Origin: JANYCG01 sp031431035
GTDB taxonomy: Bacteria; Pseudomonadota; Gammaproteobacteria; Burkholderiales; Burkholderiaceae_C
DNA length: 44,481 nt
NCBI GenBank assembly: GCA_031431035.1
Contig: JANPCR010000250.1
Span: 1 to 44,481, forward strand
Reading direction: 5' to 3'
Part shown: positions 32,828 to 40,772 of the stretch, one piece after another
Layout: the number at the start of each line of letters is the position of its first letter
How positions within the stretch are numbered: position 1 is the first letter of the stretch
Notes under the pieces: model-generated
Seen by the model: the letters and a program-made list of their open reading frames with translations, nothing else
Databases searched by the model: none
What the model was told of the DNA's origin: nothing
Made by a program: the position numbers and the translations under genes

Positions 32828-33979
32828 CTAGAGTCCGCGCGAAATCAACTCCTTCATCACCTCCGAGGTGCCGCCATAAATTCGATTGACACGCGAATCG
32901 ACATAAGCGCGGCAAATTGGGTACTCCATCATGTAACCGTAGCCGCCGTACAGCTGCAAAAGCTCATCCAGGGCTTTGCCCAGCTCCTCGGTGCAATACA
33001 GTTTGGCAATGGCCGCTTCTTCCAAGGTCAGTTTGCGTTTCAAATGCTCGGCCAGGTACTGGTCAACCATCATGCGCATGGCGGTTGCGCGGGCTTTGAT
33101 GTCTGCCAGCTTGAAGCGCGTGTTTTGAAAATCAAACACGGGTTTGCCAAACACCATGCGCTCTTTGGTGTAGCGAATTGTCTCGGCCAACATGGCCTCG
33201 AGTTTGGACGCAGCACTGATGGCAATGATGAAGCGCTCTTGAGCCAGCTCGCTCATCAGATACTTGAAACCCAGTCCTTCTTCACCCAACAGGTTGCTCA
33301 CTGGCACCCGCAGGTCTTCAAAAAACAACTCGGCAGTGTCAGCCGCTTCTTGCCCCATTTTTTTGAGCTTACGGCCTTTCCGAAAGCCGGGTCGATCAGC
33401 CTCAACCAAAATCAAGGACGTACCCTTGGCCCCTAATTCAGGATTGGTTTTGGCAACCACCACGACCAAATCACAATTCAGTCCGTTGGAGATGAAGGTT
33501 TTGGAGCCATTGATCACGTAGTCGTCACCGTCGCGTATGGCGGTGGTGCGAATAGCTTTCAGGTCGCTGCCCGCGCCGGGTTCGCTCATCGCAATAGCCA
33601 AAATGACTTCGCCACGGGCGCAAGGTGCAAGCCAGCGCTCTTTTTGGGCCAGGGTGCCCAAGCGCTCAATGTAGGGAGCAATGATGTCGGAGTGCAAATA
33701 GAAACCCGGGCCGCTGATCCCGGATTTGGCAACCTCTTCAATCAAAATAGCGCAGTGCCCAAAGTCGCCGCCAGCGCCGCCCCATTGCTCACCGATTGCG
33801 GTGCACAACAGCCCTTCGCGACCCGCTTTAAGCCAAGTCTCTCGGTCTACCCGCCCAGCTTTGTCCCACTCGGCCTGACGCGGCTTGCATTCGCGGTCAA
33901 TAAAGCGACGTACCGTTTCGCGGTAAGCCTCATGGTCTTCGCGAAACACCGTGCGGGGAAAAGTGAGAATGGAGGTCAT
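32828..33979 (-). CDS. Acyl-CoA dehydrogenase
   Basis: A 383-residue FAD-dependent acyl-CoA dehydrogenase: AIAMSEPGAGSDLKAIRTTA (signature 1), VINGSKTFISNG, and LYGGYGYMMEYPICRAYVD with RIYGGTSEVM near the end. The position used for the catalytic base in medium-chain enzymes is Gly (YGGTSE). A Glu in LAQERFII may serve, as in isovaleryl- and long-chain enzymes, so a branched or long substrate is plausible. The ATG at 33979 gives the usual N-terminus. It follows the DUF1302 gene by 135 bp, and a GAGAATG inverted repeat just upstream may be an operator. Confidence 0.93.
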   Translation of the reverse strand: MTSILTFPRTVFREDHEAYRETVRRFIDRECKPRQAEWDKAGRVDRETWLKAGREGLLCTAIGEQWGGAGGDFGHCAILIEEVAKSGISGPGFYLHSDIIAPYIERLGTLAQKERWLAPCARGEVILAIAMSEPGAGSDLKAIRTTAIRDGDDYVINGSKTFISNGLNCDLVVVVAKTNPELGAKGTSLILVEADRPGFRKGRKLKKMGQEAADTAELFFEDLRVPVSNLLGEEGLGFKYLMSELAQERFIIAISAASKLEAMLAETIRYTKERMVFGKPVFDFQNTRFKLADIKARATAMRMMVDQYLAEHLKRKLTLEEAAIAKLYCTEELGKALDELLQLYGGYGYMMEYPICRAYVDSRVNRIYGGTSEVMKELISRGL

Positions 33980-33992
33980 GGCGGCCCAAGTT

Positions 33993-34015
33993 GAGAATGA
34001 TGTCAAAACATTCTC
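33993..34015. promoter_or_regulatory. Inverted repeat before acyl-CoA dehydrogenase
   Basis: GAGAATG, nine bases, CATTCTC, 14 bp upstream of the acyl-CoA dehydrogenase start. A third GAGAATG lies at 33965-33971 within the first codons. The symmetry fits a TetR- or FadR-type operator that would give the downstream four genes their own control. Inferred from position. Confidence 0.42.
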
Positions 34016-34114
34016 GCTGAAGGTTTGGGCAATTGCTGTCACCTTCGCCGCGCATAGTTTCATCCCGATAACGCGGAGGGCTCATCACGTCAAGGGCTTA
34101 CCTTTCCTTTGGAT

Positions 34115-35401
34115 CTAAAACACCCAGTTCAAGGTAACAAACGCCAGCGTATTCTTGTTCAATGTGCCAAAGTACGATTGGCTTGGGCCGTCAAAGATGT
34201 CAAACCCTGCATTGAGCCGCAACTTGTCGTTGAAACTGTAGGTCAGTCGTGGACGAATGATGCTACTTTGCCCGGTCAAATCCAAAACAGCACCAAGCTC
34301 CCACTTCAAACGGTCATTCAGCAATCGGTCTGACAAACGAAAGGTCAAACCGACGTCACGGTCAGCAAATTCGCTGTTGAGTCGGTTCAACCCTTGCGTC
34401 AACGATTGCTGTAAACCGGGTGGCCCATTGGGTTCCACAAAGCTGTCACGCCAGTTGGCAAACAACTGCATGTTGAAGTTCAATGTTTCAAGAAAATCCA
34501 CATCACCCCCAAAAACGAGACTGGTCAAGGTGCGTTCGGCGGGGACACACAGTGCGCACCCCAGCGTCAGTTTTGAATGAGCGAACTCACCGCGCCAAGT
34601 CCAGGCACCCTGAGCCGTTGCAAAGTCGCCACCTATCTTTTGAACCCGCTCAAAATCGCCTCTGAAAACAGGCAACCGGGGATTGCGGCCGTCCAGCTGG
34701 TATCGAATTGAACGCTCGAACCCGTCAAAATATGAAACAGACCAATCAACACCGCCGCTGCTGTGGTCGAGCTTCAAAGCCCACTCTGGCGCGGTCGGGT
34801 TGTCTGGCTTGACGAGGTTGGGCGGATTGGCACCTTGCGGCGTGACGTGGGGCGAAAACTGTGCTACAACCCCTGTGACCGAGGTCGCCGTTCCCAGAGC
34901 AAACCGCAGCTTGAGCGCGTCAATGCCATTTCGTTGAAGCTCGTCATCCGGCGTGAGCAAGGTGAAATCGCGCGGTGACAGTGAATCGGTCGGGTTGATT
35001 CGATCTGCGCGACCCCAGGCGAGCAGTTGTCTGCCGAAGCGAACCGAAAGCGCGCCGGTGTCAAGGTCCAGATAGCCCTCACGAAGGCGTTGGCTGGCAG
35101 CGTCGCTCGAACGCTCATCTTGCGAGCCCACGCGAAGGCTGACCCCCAGCCGCAAATCCTCGCCTAACTTGGGTCGCCAGTTCAATTGGCACTGCACGCT
35201 GCCCAACTCGATTTTGTCATCCAAATTGCGGTTGGACGACCAGTAGCCCGCGCCACACTCACCAAACGGCAGCGACAATGCACCCTGCCCTGATGCTGTG
35301 TCAACGCCGGTCGATGTTTGGGCCTGAGCGCCACCCATCCAGCCTGTCATCAAGAGCGCCAAGGTGAGCGCACACCTCGGTTCAGTCTTAAAACTGTTCA
35401 C
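34115..35401 (-). CDS. DUF1302-like outer-membrane protein
   Basis: A 428-residue barrel with a signal peptide ending GGAQA and a C-terminus VTLNWVF with final Phe. The block FGRQLLAWGRADRINPTDSL with SPRDF is characteristic of DUF1302-like barrels, which often sit beside an RND/MMPL exporter and a LolA-like protein. It starts with GTG directly after the TAG of the RND gene, with GGAGGA as ribosome site, so the two are coupled. The likely job is the outer-membrane exit or receptor for the lipid moved by the RND protein. Confidence 0.82.
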   Translation of the reverse strand: MNSFKTEPRCALTLALLMTGWMGGAQAQTSTGVDTASGQGALSLPFGECGAGYWSSNRNLDDKIELGSVQCQLNWRPKLGEDLRLGVSLRVGSQDERSSDAASQRLREGYLDLDTGALSVRFGRQLLAWGRADRINPTDSLSPRDFTLLTPDDELQRNGIDALKLRFALGTATSVTGVVAQFSPHVTPQGANPPNLVKPDNPTAPEWALKLDHSSGGVDWSVSYFDGFERSIRYQLDGRNPRLPVFRGDFERVQKIGGDFATAQGAWTWRGEFAHSKLTLGCALCVPAERTLTSLVFGGDVDFLETLNFNMQLFANWRDSFVEPNGPPGLQQSLTQGLNRLNSEFADRDVGLTFRLSDRLLNDRLKWELGAVLDLTGQSSIIRPRLTYSFNDKLRLNAGFDIFDGPSQSYFGTLNKNTLAFVTLNWVF

Positions 35402-38400
35402 CTATTCCTCCCGTTCCATGTAGCTGGCTGAAAAATAGCTTTCAGCCACCGAGGTATTGGCTTCAAACCGCTCCATCTTCAAATAGGTCGTGTGCAGTGT
35501 TTGATGGTTTCTGATCACGATTTCCATCGCCTGAAATTTATGAAGTTTGGCGTCCAGCACTTTGAATTGCCTGTTTTCAAGGGTCTTGAGCAGTGCGCCA
35601 CCGGCATCATGAAAATCGATTTTCAGACTGGTCAGGTTGTCCTTGTTGACCCAACTGACCCGCTTGGAATACCCCGATTCGGCCGCGATAGCAGGGCTTT
35701 TGGGTGCGGACTCCACCACCCACACCGGCACCCCCGCCAGTACTTCAGCGCGGACTATTTTGTGGCTCCAGTCACTGGCCTTGTGCCCGACCAAGTCACC
35801 AAAAGACAAATCAGTGCCCACAAAGCTGTTTTTCTTGTTGTCACTTGCCAAACGTCGGGCCTTTTTAAAGGCTGGCAAATACACCCAAATTTCGTCTTCG
35901 CGGCCTGGGTTTTCAAGCAGCAGCGTAGTGGTGTTGCGCACATCACTGGGCGCCAAAAAGCGAATCACGCGGCGATTCGCTAACCCATCGGCTTGCAGCT
36001 TGGTGACGCCAAACGTCTTGCGAACCCGCTCCTGCCCGCCCGCGTTGACCAGCCTGAAAGTCGCCTCAGACACTGAATTGTTGACCCGGGTGGTTTGGTA
36101 GTTTTTCTCCATCAAGTCGGCGGCGTTCACATCTTGCGCCAAGGTGGGCACTGAAGCAAAAACCACTGCCAGACCCAACAAACCCAACCCAATGGCCTTG
36201 AGAGTTGCGGCGCTGGTAGAAGGTAGCCGCACCTTGACCAATGGAAAAGTCGCCGATTCGTCTGACGGGTCAAGGCTTTTGCCCCTTAGAAACTTTGGCG
36301 TGTGCAGTGTAATGAGAGAGGGAATCAACACCAGGGCCGAGGCTGCACTCACGATCATTGACAGCACGATCAACAGACCAAACCAGATGTGGACGTAAAA
36401 GTTGAACGACAGCATCAGTACCGCATAGCCGCCCGTGATGGCGCTGGCCACATAAACCACGGCTTTGCCGGCGGTCGCCATGGTTTCTTTCAAAGCCAGT
36501 TCAATGTCGCCATGCCTTCGCATCTGTTCCCGGATGCGGTAAAGCAGGTAGATCGCGTAATCGGCGCCGATGCCAATGGCCATGGCAGAACTGACCGAAT
36601 TGGGCGTGTTGAGCGGAATACCCGTCAGGCCCATCACGCCAAAATTGACCAGTACGGTGAACAACAAGGGGCAAACCAGGTACAAGCCTGCAATCACTGA
36701 GCGAAAGACAATAACGCCAGCCACGAAGACAAAGCCCATCATTTGCGCGATGTTCAGCATTTTTCCGTCAACCAGTGTTTCACTCAGCGCCGAAGTCTGG
36801 GGCACGCTACCGCCAATTTGGATGGTGACGCCCTGGGGTAGCGTGGGTTCGATGTGCTGGCGAATGCGGGTAACGATGCTTTCCGCGTACTTGCTGCTGT
36901 CGTTTTTCATCCAGACCAACAGATTGGCATTTTGGTACTGGTAATCAATGTAGGCGTCAAAGTCAGTGGGTTGCCCTGACATGGAGTACAGCAGCAAGTA
37001 CTGCGACACCAAGTCGTTACTTGAGGGAATGGCATACGCCTGGCTTTGACCCGAGTTCATGGCCCGGCTCATTTGTTTGATCAAGTCCACAATTGAAATG
37101 GTCTTGCCCACGTCTGGCAGGGTCGCAATGAAGGCTTGAGCCTCTTCAATCGCCCGCAGCACTTTGGGGTCTTTCATGTGGTCTGGGCGATCCCCTTTGA
37201 ACACGACATACAAAGTGTTTGTCCCCGCGAGCTTGTCATTCAAAACCCGATCTTCCTGGCGCAATTGCAGGCCCTCGCCAAAGTAGCTCTTGGTCGAGTT
37301 TTCGCGGTTGATGTTGGACATGGCAAGCACTGCAAGGCCAGCCACCAAAAGAAAGCCCAGAACAATTTTTCGGTTATGCCGAATCGCCAGGTTAGTCAGC
37401 CCCAAAGACAGCCGGTCCCAAAGCCGGTTTTGATTGAAGCTGGCGTCGACCGGGCGCGGTTTAGGCGCAGGCAAATAGCTTCGCAGCGCTGGAATGAAGG
37501 TCAATTCAATGAGCAGCGCACTCAGAATACCCAGGCCAGTGAAGATGCCAAAAGTGCGAATGGTCGCAATCTGGAACGTCATGAGCGAGAAAAACCCCAG
37601 CGCGGCGACCAGTCCTGCTGTCAGCATCACGGGTGCGACTTTGGTTAATGAATCCACAATGGCACGGTCGTTCAGCGCGTAAAGCGGGTCGCGCGGGTTG
37701 GCAGCGCAAAGGCGTTCATATTCTTCGTAATACCGCTTGAGAATTTGCACTGCGTGCCCAGCAGCGACTGCCAGAATCAAAATCGGCGTGGTGGCATTGA
37801 ATGCGTCCATCGACACCCTGGCCGCACCCATGATGCCCAGGCTCCAGATGACCGCAAGCAGGGCCGTCAGCAAAGGCAGTATCAAACCCTGTTTGGTTCT
37901 GAACGCCTCAAGGTGAATCAAGCCAATGATGACCAATGCAATCGGAAACAAATATGCCATGCGGGCTGAAAACCGCTCCACGTTGGCAAAGAACACGGCG
38001 GTTCCGCTTGAAATAATTTTGACCTGACGCGTTTGCGCCTTGTCCAAGACCACTTGAACCTTGTCCATCACCTCGCGAAAGCCCTTGGGGCCGACATCAA
38101 CTGAGAAGCTGACGGAAGCCAAGGTTTTGTCTTTGGAGACCAAGGTGTCCTGGTACACCGGGTTGTCTGCCAAATATTTGCCCAACTGGGCAATGCCCGA
38201 GGCGCTGATTGGCAGGCGAAGCAGGGGCTCAACCTTCATCTCTACTTCCGTCCCGGAGATACTTTTGGCACGCGGTGCCGTCACACTCAACAGCGTGTGC
38301 GCTTTGACACCTGGCACTTGGGGCAAGTCGCGGGTGAGGTCAGCCACCACCTGCAACACGGAGGGCTGCAAGGCAGTGCTGCCATCGGTTGCGGCAACAC

Positions 38401-38605
38401 CCACCACCACGACGTACTTGGACCCAAACAGCGTTTCAGCCGCTGTGGTGCCGATCACGTTCGGGTGCAGTTTAGGCAGCATGGCCGACGGGTCAATGAC
38501 GATTTTAAGGTGCCTGATTTGCGCCGCGAAGAAAATCGTCATCAAGCTGATCAACAAAATCAGCCAAAACCGTTTGCGCACAATGAGGGAGGCAATGGCT
38601 CTCAT
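35402..38605 (-). CDS. RND/MMPL exporter fused to LolA-like lipoprotein-sorting domain
   Basis: A 1067-residue protein in two parts. Residues 1 to about 790 are a MMPL-type RND transporter with twelve predicted helices, two periplasmic loops and central repeated helix bundles (GIGADYAIYLLYRIREQMRR). After a cytoplasmic linker, a hydrophobic segment near 800-823 ends in PTLAQDV, resembling a signal peptide, followed by a domain of about 240 residues (VIRFLAPSDVRNTTTLLLEN, DEIWVYLPAFKKARRLA, FVGTDLSFGDL) of the outer-membrane lipoprotein-sorting (LolA-like, PF17131) type. These are usually separate genes; here they are joined. Topology places the added domain in the periplasm. It probably moves a hydrophobic lipid to the outer membrane. 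Confidence 0.88.
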   Translation of the reverse strand: MRAIASLIVRKRFWLILLISLMTIFFAAQIRHLKIVIDPSAMLPKLHPNVIGTTAAETLFGSKYVVVVGVAATDGSTALQPSVLQVVADLTRDLPQVPGVKAHTLLSVTAPRAKSISGTEVEMKVEPLLRLPISASGIAQLGKYLADNPVYQDTLVSKDKTLASVSFSVDVGPKGFREVMDKVQVVLDKAQTRQVKIISSGTAVFFANVERFSARMAYLFPIALVIIGLIHLEAFRTKQGLILPLLTALLAVIWSLGIMGAARVSMDAFNATTPILILAVAAGHAVQILKRYYEEYERLCAANPRDPLYALNDRAIVDSLTKVAPVMLTAGLVAALGFFSLMTFQIATIRTFGIFTGLGILSALLIELTFIPALRSYLPAPKPRPVDASFNQNRLWDRLSLGLTNLAIRHNRKIVLGFLLVAGLAVLAMSNINRENSTKSYFGEGLQLRQEDRVLNDKLAGTNTLYVVFKGDRPDHMKDPKVLRAIEEAQAFIATLPDVGKTISIVDLIKQMSRAMNSGQSQAYAIPSSNDLVSQYLLLYSMSGQPTDFDAYIDYQYQNANLLVWMKNDSSKYAESIVTRIRQHIEPTLPQGVTIQIGGSVPQTSALSETLVDGKMLNIAQMMGFVFVAGVIVFRSVIAGLYLVCPLLFTVLVNFGVMGLTGIPLNTPNSVSSAMAIGIGADYAIYLLYRIREQMRRHGDIELALKETMATAGKAVVYVASAITGGYAVLMLSFNFYVHIWFGLLIVLSMIVSAASALVLIPSLITLHTPKFLRGKSLDPSDESATFPLVKVRLPSTSAATLKAIGLGLLGLAVVFASVPTLAQDVNAADLMEKNYQTTRVNNSVSEATFRLVNAGGQERVRKTFGVTKLQADGLANRRVIRFLAPSDVRNTTTLLLENPGREDEIWVYLPAFKKARRLASDNKKNSFVGTDLSFGDLVGHKASDWSHKIVRAEVLAGVPVWVVESAPKSPAIAAESGYSKRVSWVNKDNLTSLKIDFHDAGGALLKTLENRQFKVLDAKLHKFQAMEIVIRNHQTLHTTYLKMERFEANTSVAESYFSASYMEREE

Positions 38606-39687
38606 GATGCGACTAACTCTTGCTGCGAGAACTCTTTCACCAGGTCAATGACATTTTTATCTTTGAGCAAGCGGCGATGGCCCAAACCTGTGGTGGCCAA
38701 AAATTGGGCCTGTGGAATCGCGCGGCTGATTTTCATCGCGTGGTCAAACGGAATTTCCTGATCGTCACAGTCGTGAATCAGCAAAATCGGTATGGTCAGC
38801 GACGCCAGCATATCCACCACAGACAGTTGCTCCCAGCCCACCGGTTGTGCATAGCTTTTGTCGACAATGGCGCGGGCGCGCAACATGGTGGATGTGGAAA
38901 TTCCCAGGTAGTCTCGAATCACCTCCGTGAACCAGACGCAATGAGTCAGCGAACTGATGGAAACCAGGCGCCGCACGGGCAATGCGTGGTCACGCAAGGC
39001 GATGGCGGTGGCGGCGACACCCAGCGAATGCCCAATCAAAGTGTCGATCGGACCGACCTCGCTCACAACCGCTGCGACTGCGGCTGACATGCGAATCATC
39101 TCGGCCGTTTTGCCCGACGACTGACCGTGGGCAGGGTGGTCAAAACTGACGACACAAAAACCCGATTCAGTCAGCTGGCGAATCATGGTTTCGGGTTGCG
39201 CACCACGGCCACCCCAGCAGTGAACGAAGAGGCACAAAGGGCCTTGGCCCCACCGGTAGCATTGCAACCAGCCGCCTTGAAATGGAATTTTCCATTTGTG
39301 GGCCGACGCCATCAATACTTTTTCTGCGGGTTTAGGGCGGTAGCTGGGTGGTGTCGAAATCAAATTGAAGGTGATCCGCGCGGCCAAAGTTGGCGAAACT
39401 CTGTCGATGACTGACATGGCCATGCGCGCCAGCTTGACCGCCGGGTTTTGCAAAAATTTGGCCGTGCTTTGAGCGCTGGAACTAGCCGAACTAGAGCTTT
39501 CGGAACCGGCAGCGCTGCCGTTCATCAGGCTGCTTTGAGGTACCCCGCCCGATTCGCTAACGACGGGAGAAAGATACGCCGGGTGCAAAGGGCTCGCCTT
39601 AACAAGACCTGGGGACATGAGCCGTGCCGTTGTGACAACTGCTGGCTCGACCCCGTTAGAGTCAGATTTTTTTGCGGTAACTTGCAT
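38602..39687 (-). CDS. Alpha/beta hydrolase
   Basis: A 361-residue serine hydrolase. The nucleophile is Ser221 in IGHSLG, HCWGG marks the oxyanion loop, and the late DCDDQEIP and GLGHRRLL give the Asp and His of the triad. The first 75 residues are Ser-rich, low in complexity and probably disordered; a later start would be possible. Its TGA overlaps the RND ATG in an ATGA, so it is the first gene of the minus-strand operon. Candidate substrates are esters or thioesters that enter the following acyl-CoA route. The family is broad, so specificity is not predictable. Confidence 0.86.
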   Translation of the reverse strand: MQVTAKKSDSNGVEPAVVTTARLMSPGLVKASPLHPAYLSPVVSESGGVPQSSLMNGSAAGSESSSSASSSAQSTAKFLQNPAVKLARMAMSVIDRVSPTLAARITFNLISTPPSYRPKPAEKVLMASAHKWKIPFQGGWLQCYRWGQGPLCLFVHCWGGRGAQPETMIRQLTESGFCVVSFDHPAHGQSSGKTAEMIRMSAAVAAVVSEVGPIDTLIGHSLGVAATAIALRDHALPVRRLVSISSLTHCVWFTEVIRDYLGISTSTMLRARAIVDKSYAQPVGWEQLSVVDMLASLTIPILLIHDCDDQEIPFDHAMKISRAIPQAQFLATTGLGHRRLLKDKNVIDLVKEFSQQELVAS

Positions 39688-39789
39688 GGCAACTCCTACT
39701 TCCGTTTAAATCGCATCACATTTCAACTGTGCAAACAATTTGACAGGCAGGCAGGCCTCGCAGCAATACTGCTTTGGTACAGGTGCGAA

Positions 39790-39805
39790 TGTGACATATG
39801 TCACA
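39790..39805. promoter_or_regulatory. Perfect CRP-type palindrome
   Basis: TGTGA-CATATG-TCACA matches the CRP/Vfr consensus core in all ten positions. It lies midway between the divergent hydrolase operon (start 39687) and the small exported gene (39909). Binding by a CRP-like protein is inferred from sequence. Confidence 0.6.
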
Positions 39806-39908
39806 GACTTGAGGGCGGGAAAGGTGGCGGCGACGGTAGCGACGACGGGCGATTCTGGCAAACGGTGGCCGACTTACAATCTGTCCTTTCAGCCTCTGGA
39901 CAAATACC

Positions 39909-40487
39909 ATGAACCGCTGCCTTCTTGAGCACTCCTTTGAGTGCTTTCATAAGCGCTCCTTTGAGCACTCCCCTGAGCGCTCCCTTCAGCACTCTGTGGC
40001 GCCTTCTTCAGTCTGTGCGTCCACGCATTCCCGCGTGCACCCCCTAGCGCCGCCTGGCGTCAATCGATCCAATCGGCGCCTTCGCAATGCTGGCGTCGTG
40101 ATGGCTGCAGCTTTGGCTGTGGTTTCGACAGTGGGCCTTGCCGCGCTGCTGAGCTTTCATTCCACAACCCAAGCACAATCGGTCGTGCGGCCTTTTCCAG
40201 CCGCTGCCAAGCGTGGAATTTTTGAAGTGCAGACCTGGCCACTTGTGCTGATTAACGGGTCAGCCGAGAGACTTTCGCCAGGCGCCCGCATTCGGGGCCC
40301 CAGCAATTTGTTAATGTTGTCGGGCCAACTGGTGGGTCAGCGCCTGGTGGTGAATTACCTGCGCGATGCACAGGGCATGGTGCATGAAGTTTGGGTGCTC
40401 AATGCCACGGAAGCCCAGCTTGAACGCGAGGGTTTGGAGTCCACCAAAAACTGGGCGTTTGAATCAGACCCTGTCAAAACCAAATAG
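39909..40487 (+). CDS. Hypothetical exported protein with repeat-encoded N-terminus
   Basis: No family recognised. The 192-residue frame has a His/Ser/Glu-rich N-terminus built from 12-bp repeats, a Pro-rich stretch, a basic part (RSNRRLRNAG) and a hydrophobic segment at about residues 65-85 (VVMAAALAVVSTVGLAALL) ending TTQAQ, a good signal peptide cleavage site. The mature part is about 100 residues with GIFEVQTWPLVLINGSAERLSPGARIR summarised as beta-rich. The true start may be the GTG or ATG at 40098-40104 immediately before the hydrophobic stretch, which would leave the repeats outside the protein. It is divergent from the hydrolase operon. Confidence 0.5.
   Translation: MNRCLLEHSFECFHKRSFEHSPERSLQHSVAPSSVCASTHSRVHPLAPPGVNRSNRRLRNAGVVMAAALAVVSTVGLAALLSFHSTTQAQSVVRPFPAAAKRGIFEVQTWPLVLINGSAERLSPGARIRGPSNLLMLSGQLVGQRLVVNYLRDAQGMVHEVWVLNATEAQLEREGLESTKNWAFESDPVKTK
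39927..39998 (+). repeat. Six 12-bp tandem repeats
   Basis: Consensus GAGCRCTCCYTT, six units, each differing by one to five bases. In frame they encode four-residue units of the type EHSF, KRSF, ERSL. On the opposite strand each unit contains AAAGGAG- or AAGGGAG-like sequence and encodes a lysine/leucine-rich amphipathic peptide. Because 12 is a multiple of three, expansion would keep the frame. Confidence 0.8.
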
Positions 40488-40522
40488 AGCCCAAGAAAAA
40501 GGCTGCGGGCGGCTTTAACCAA

Positions 40523-40658
40523 TTTGAGTCATATTTACCACAATTGTGGTAAATATGACTCAAAATGAGGTGATTTGACCCATTTTCGTCAATTTATCAA
40601 CCAAATAGGCCTCTAGCTCTCGAATAATATCAATAGTTTGCTATCAATATTATAGCAT
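40523..40658 (+). repeat. Two-part intergenic repeat, copy 4, with 42-bp perfect palindrome
   Basis: The left part is a perfect palindrome of 42 bp without loop, 40523-40564, of a different sequence from the GAACCTGCAGGTTC of the other copies. The right part is shared: GGCCTCTAGCTCTCG (40608-40622), AATAATAT and the GCTAT-N7-ATAGC hairpin at 40640-40656. The distance between palindrome centre and hairpin is about 11 bp longer than in copies 1-3. It lies between the small exported gene and miaB. Confidence 0.85.
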
Positions 40659-40772
40659 TTTTTGTTTGACGGTTTGGCAGTCAACCATTGACGGGTTTAA
40701 AAACAGCCTCCTATCGATTTCCAATTTTCCTTGCTTGTCTTTACCGCACACAAATTCAGAATATTTCCCCAC

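Noticed and set aside
39801..39992. Minus-strand 63-residue frame with amphipathic Lys/Leu peptide
   Set aside because: It is generated by the 12-bp repeat on the opposite strand and no homologue or other support is visible; kept only as a remark on the repeat.
7617..40658. CRISPR array as explanation of the repeated palindromes
   Set aside because: Copies are many kilobases apart, with no regular spacers and no cas genes.
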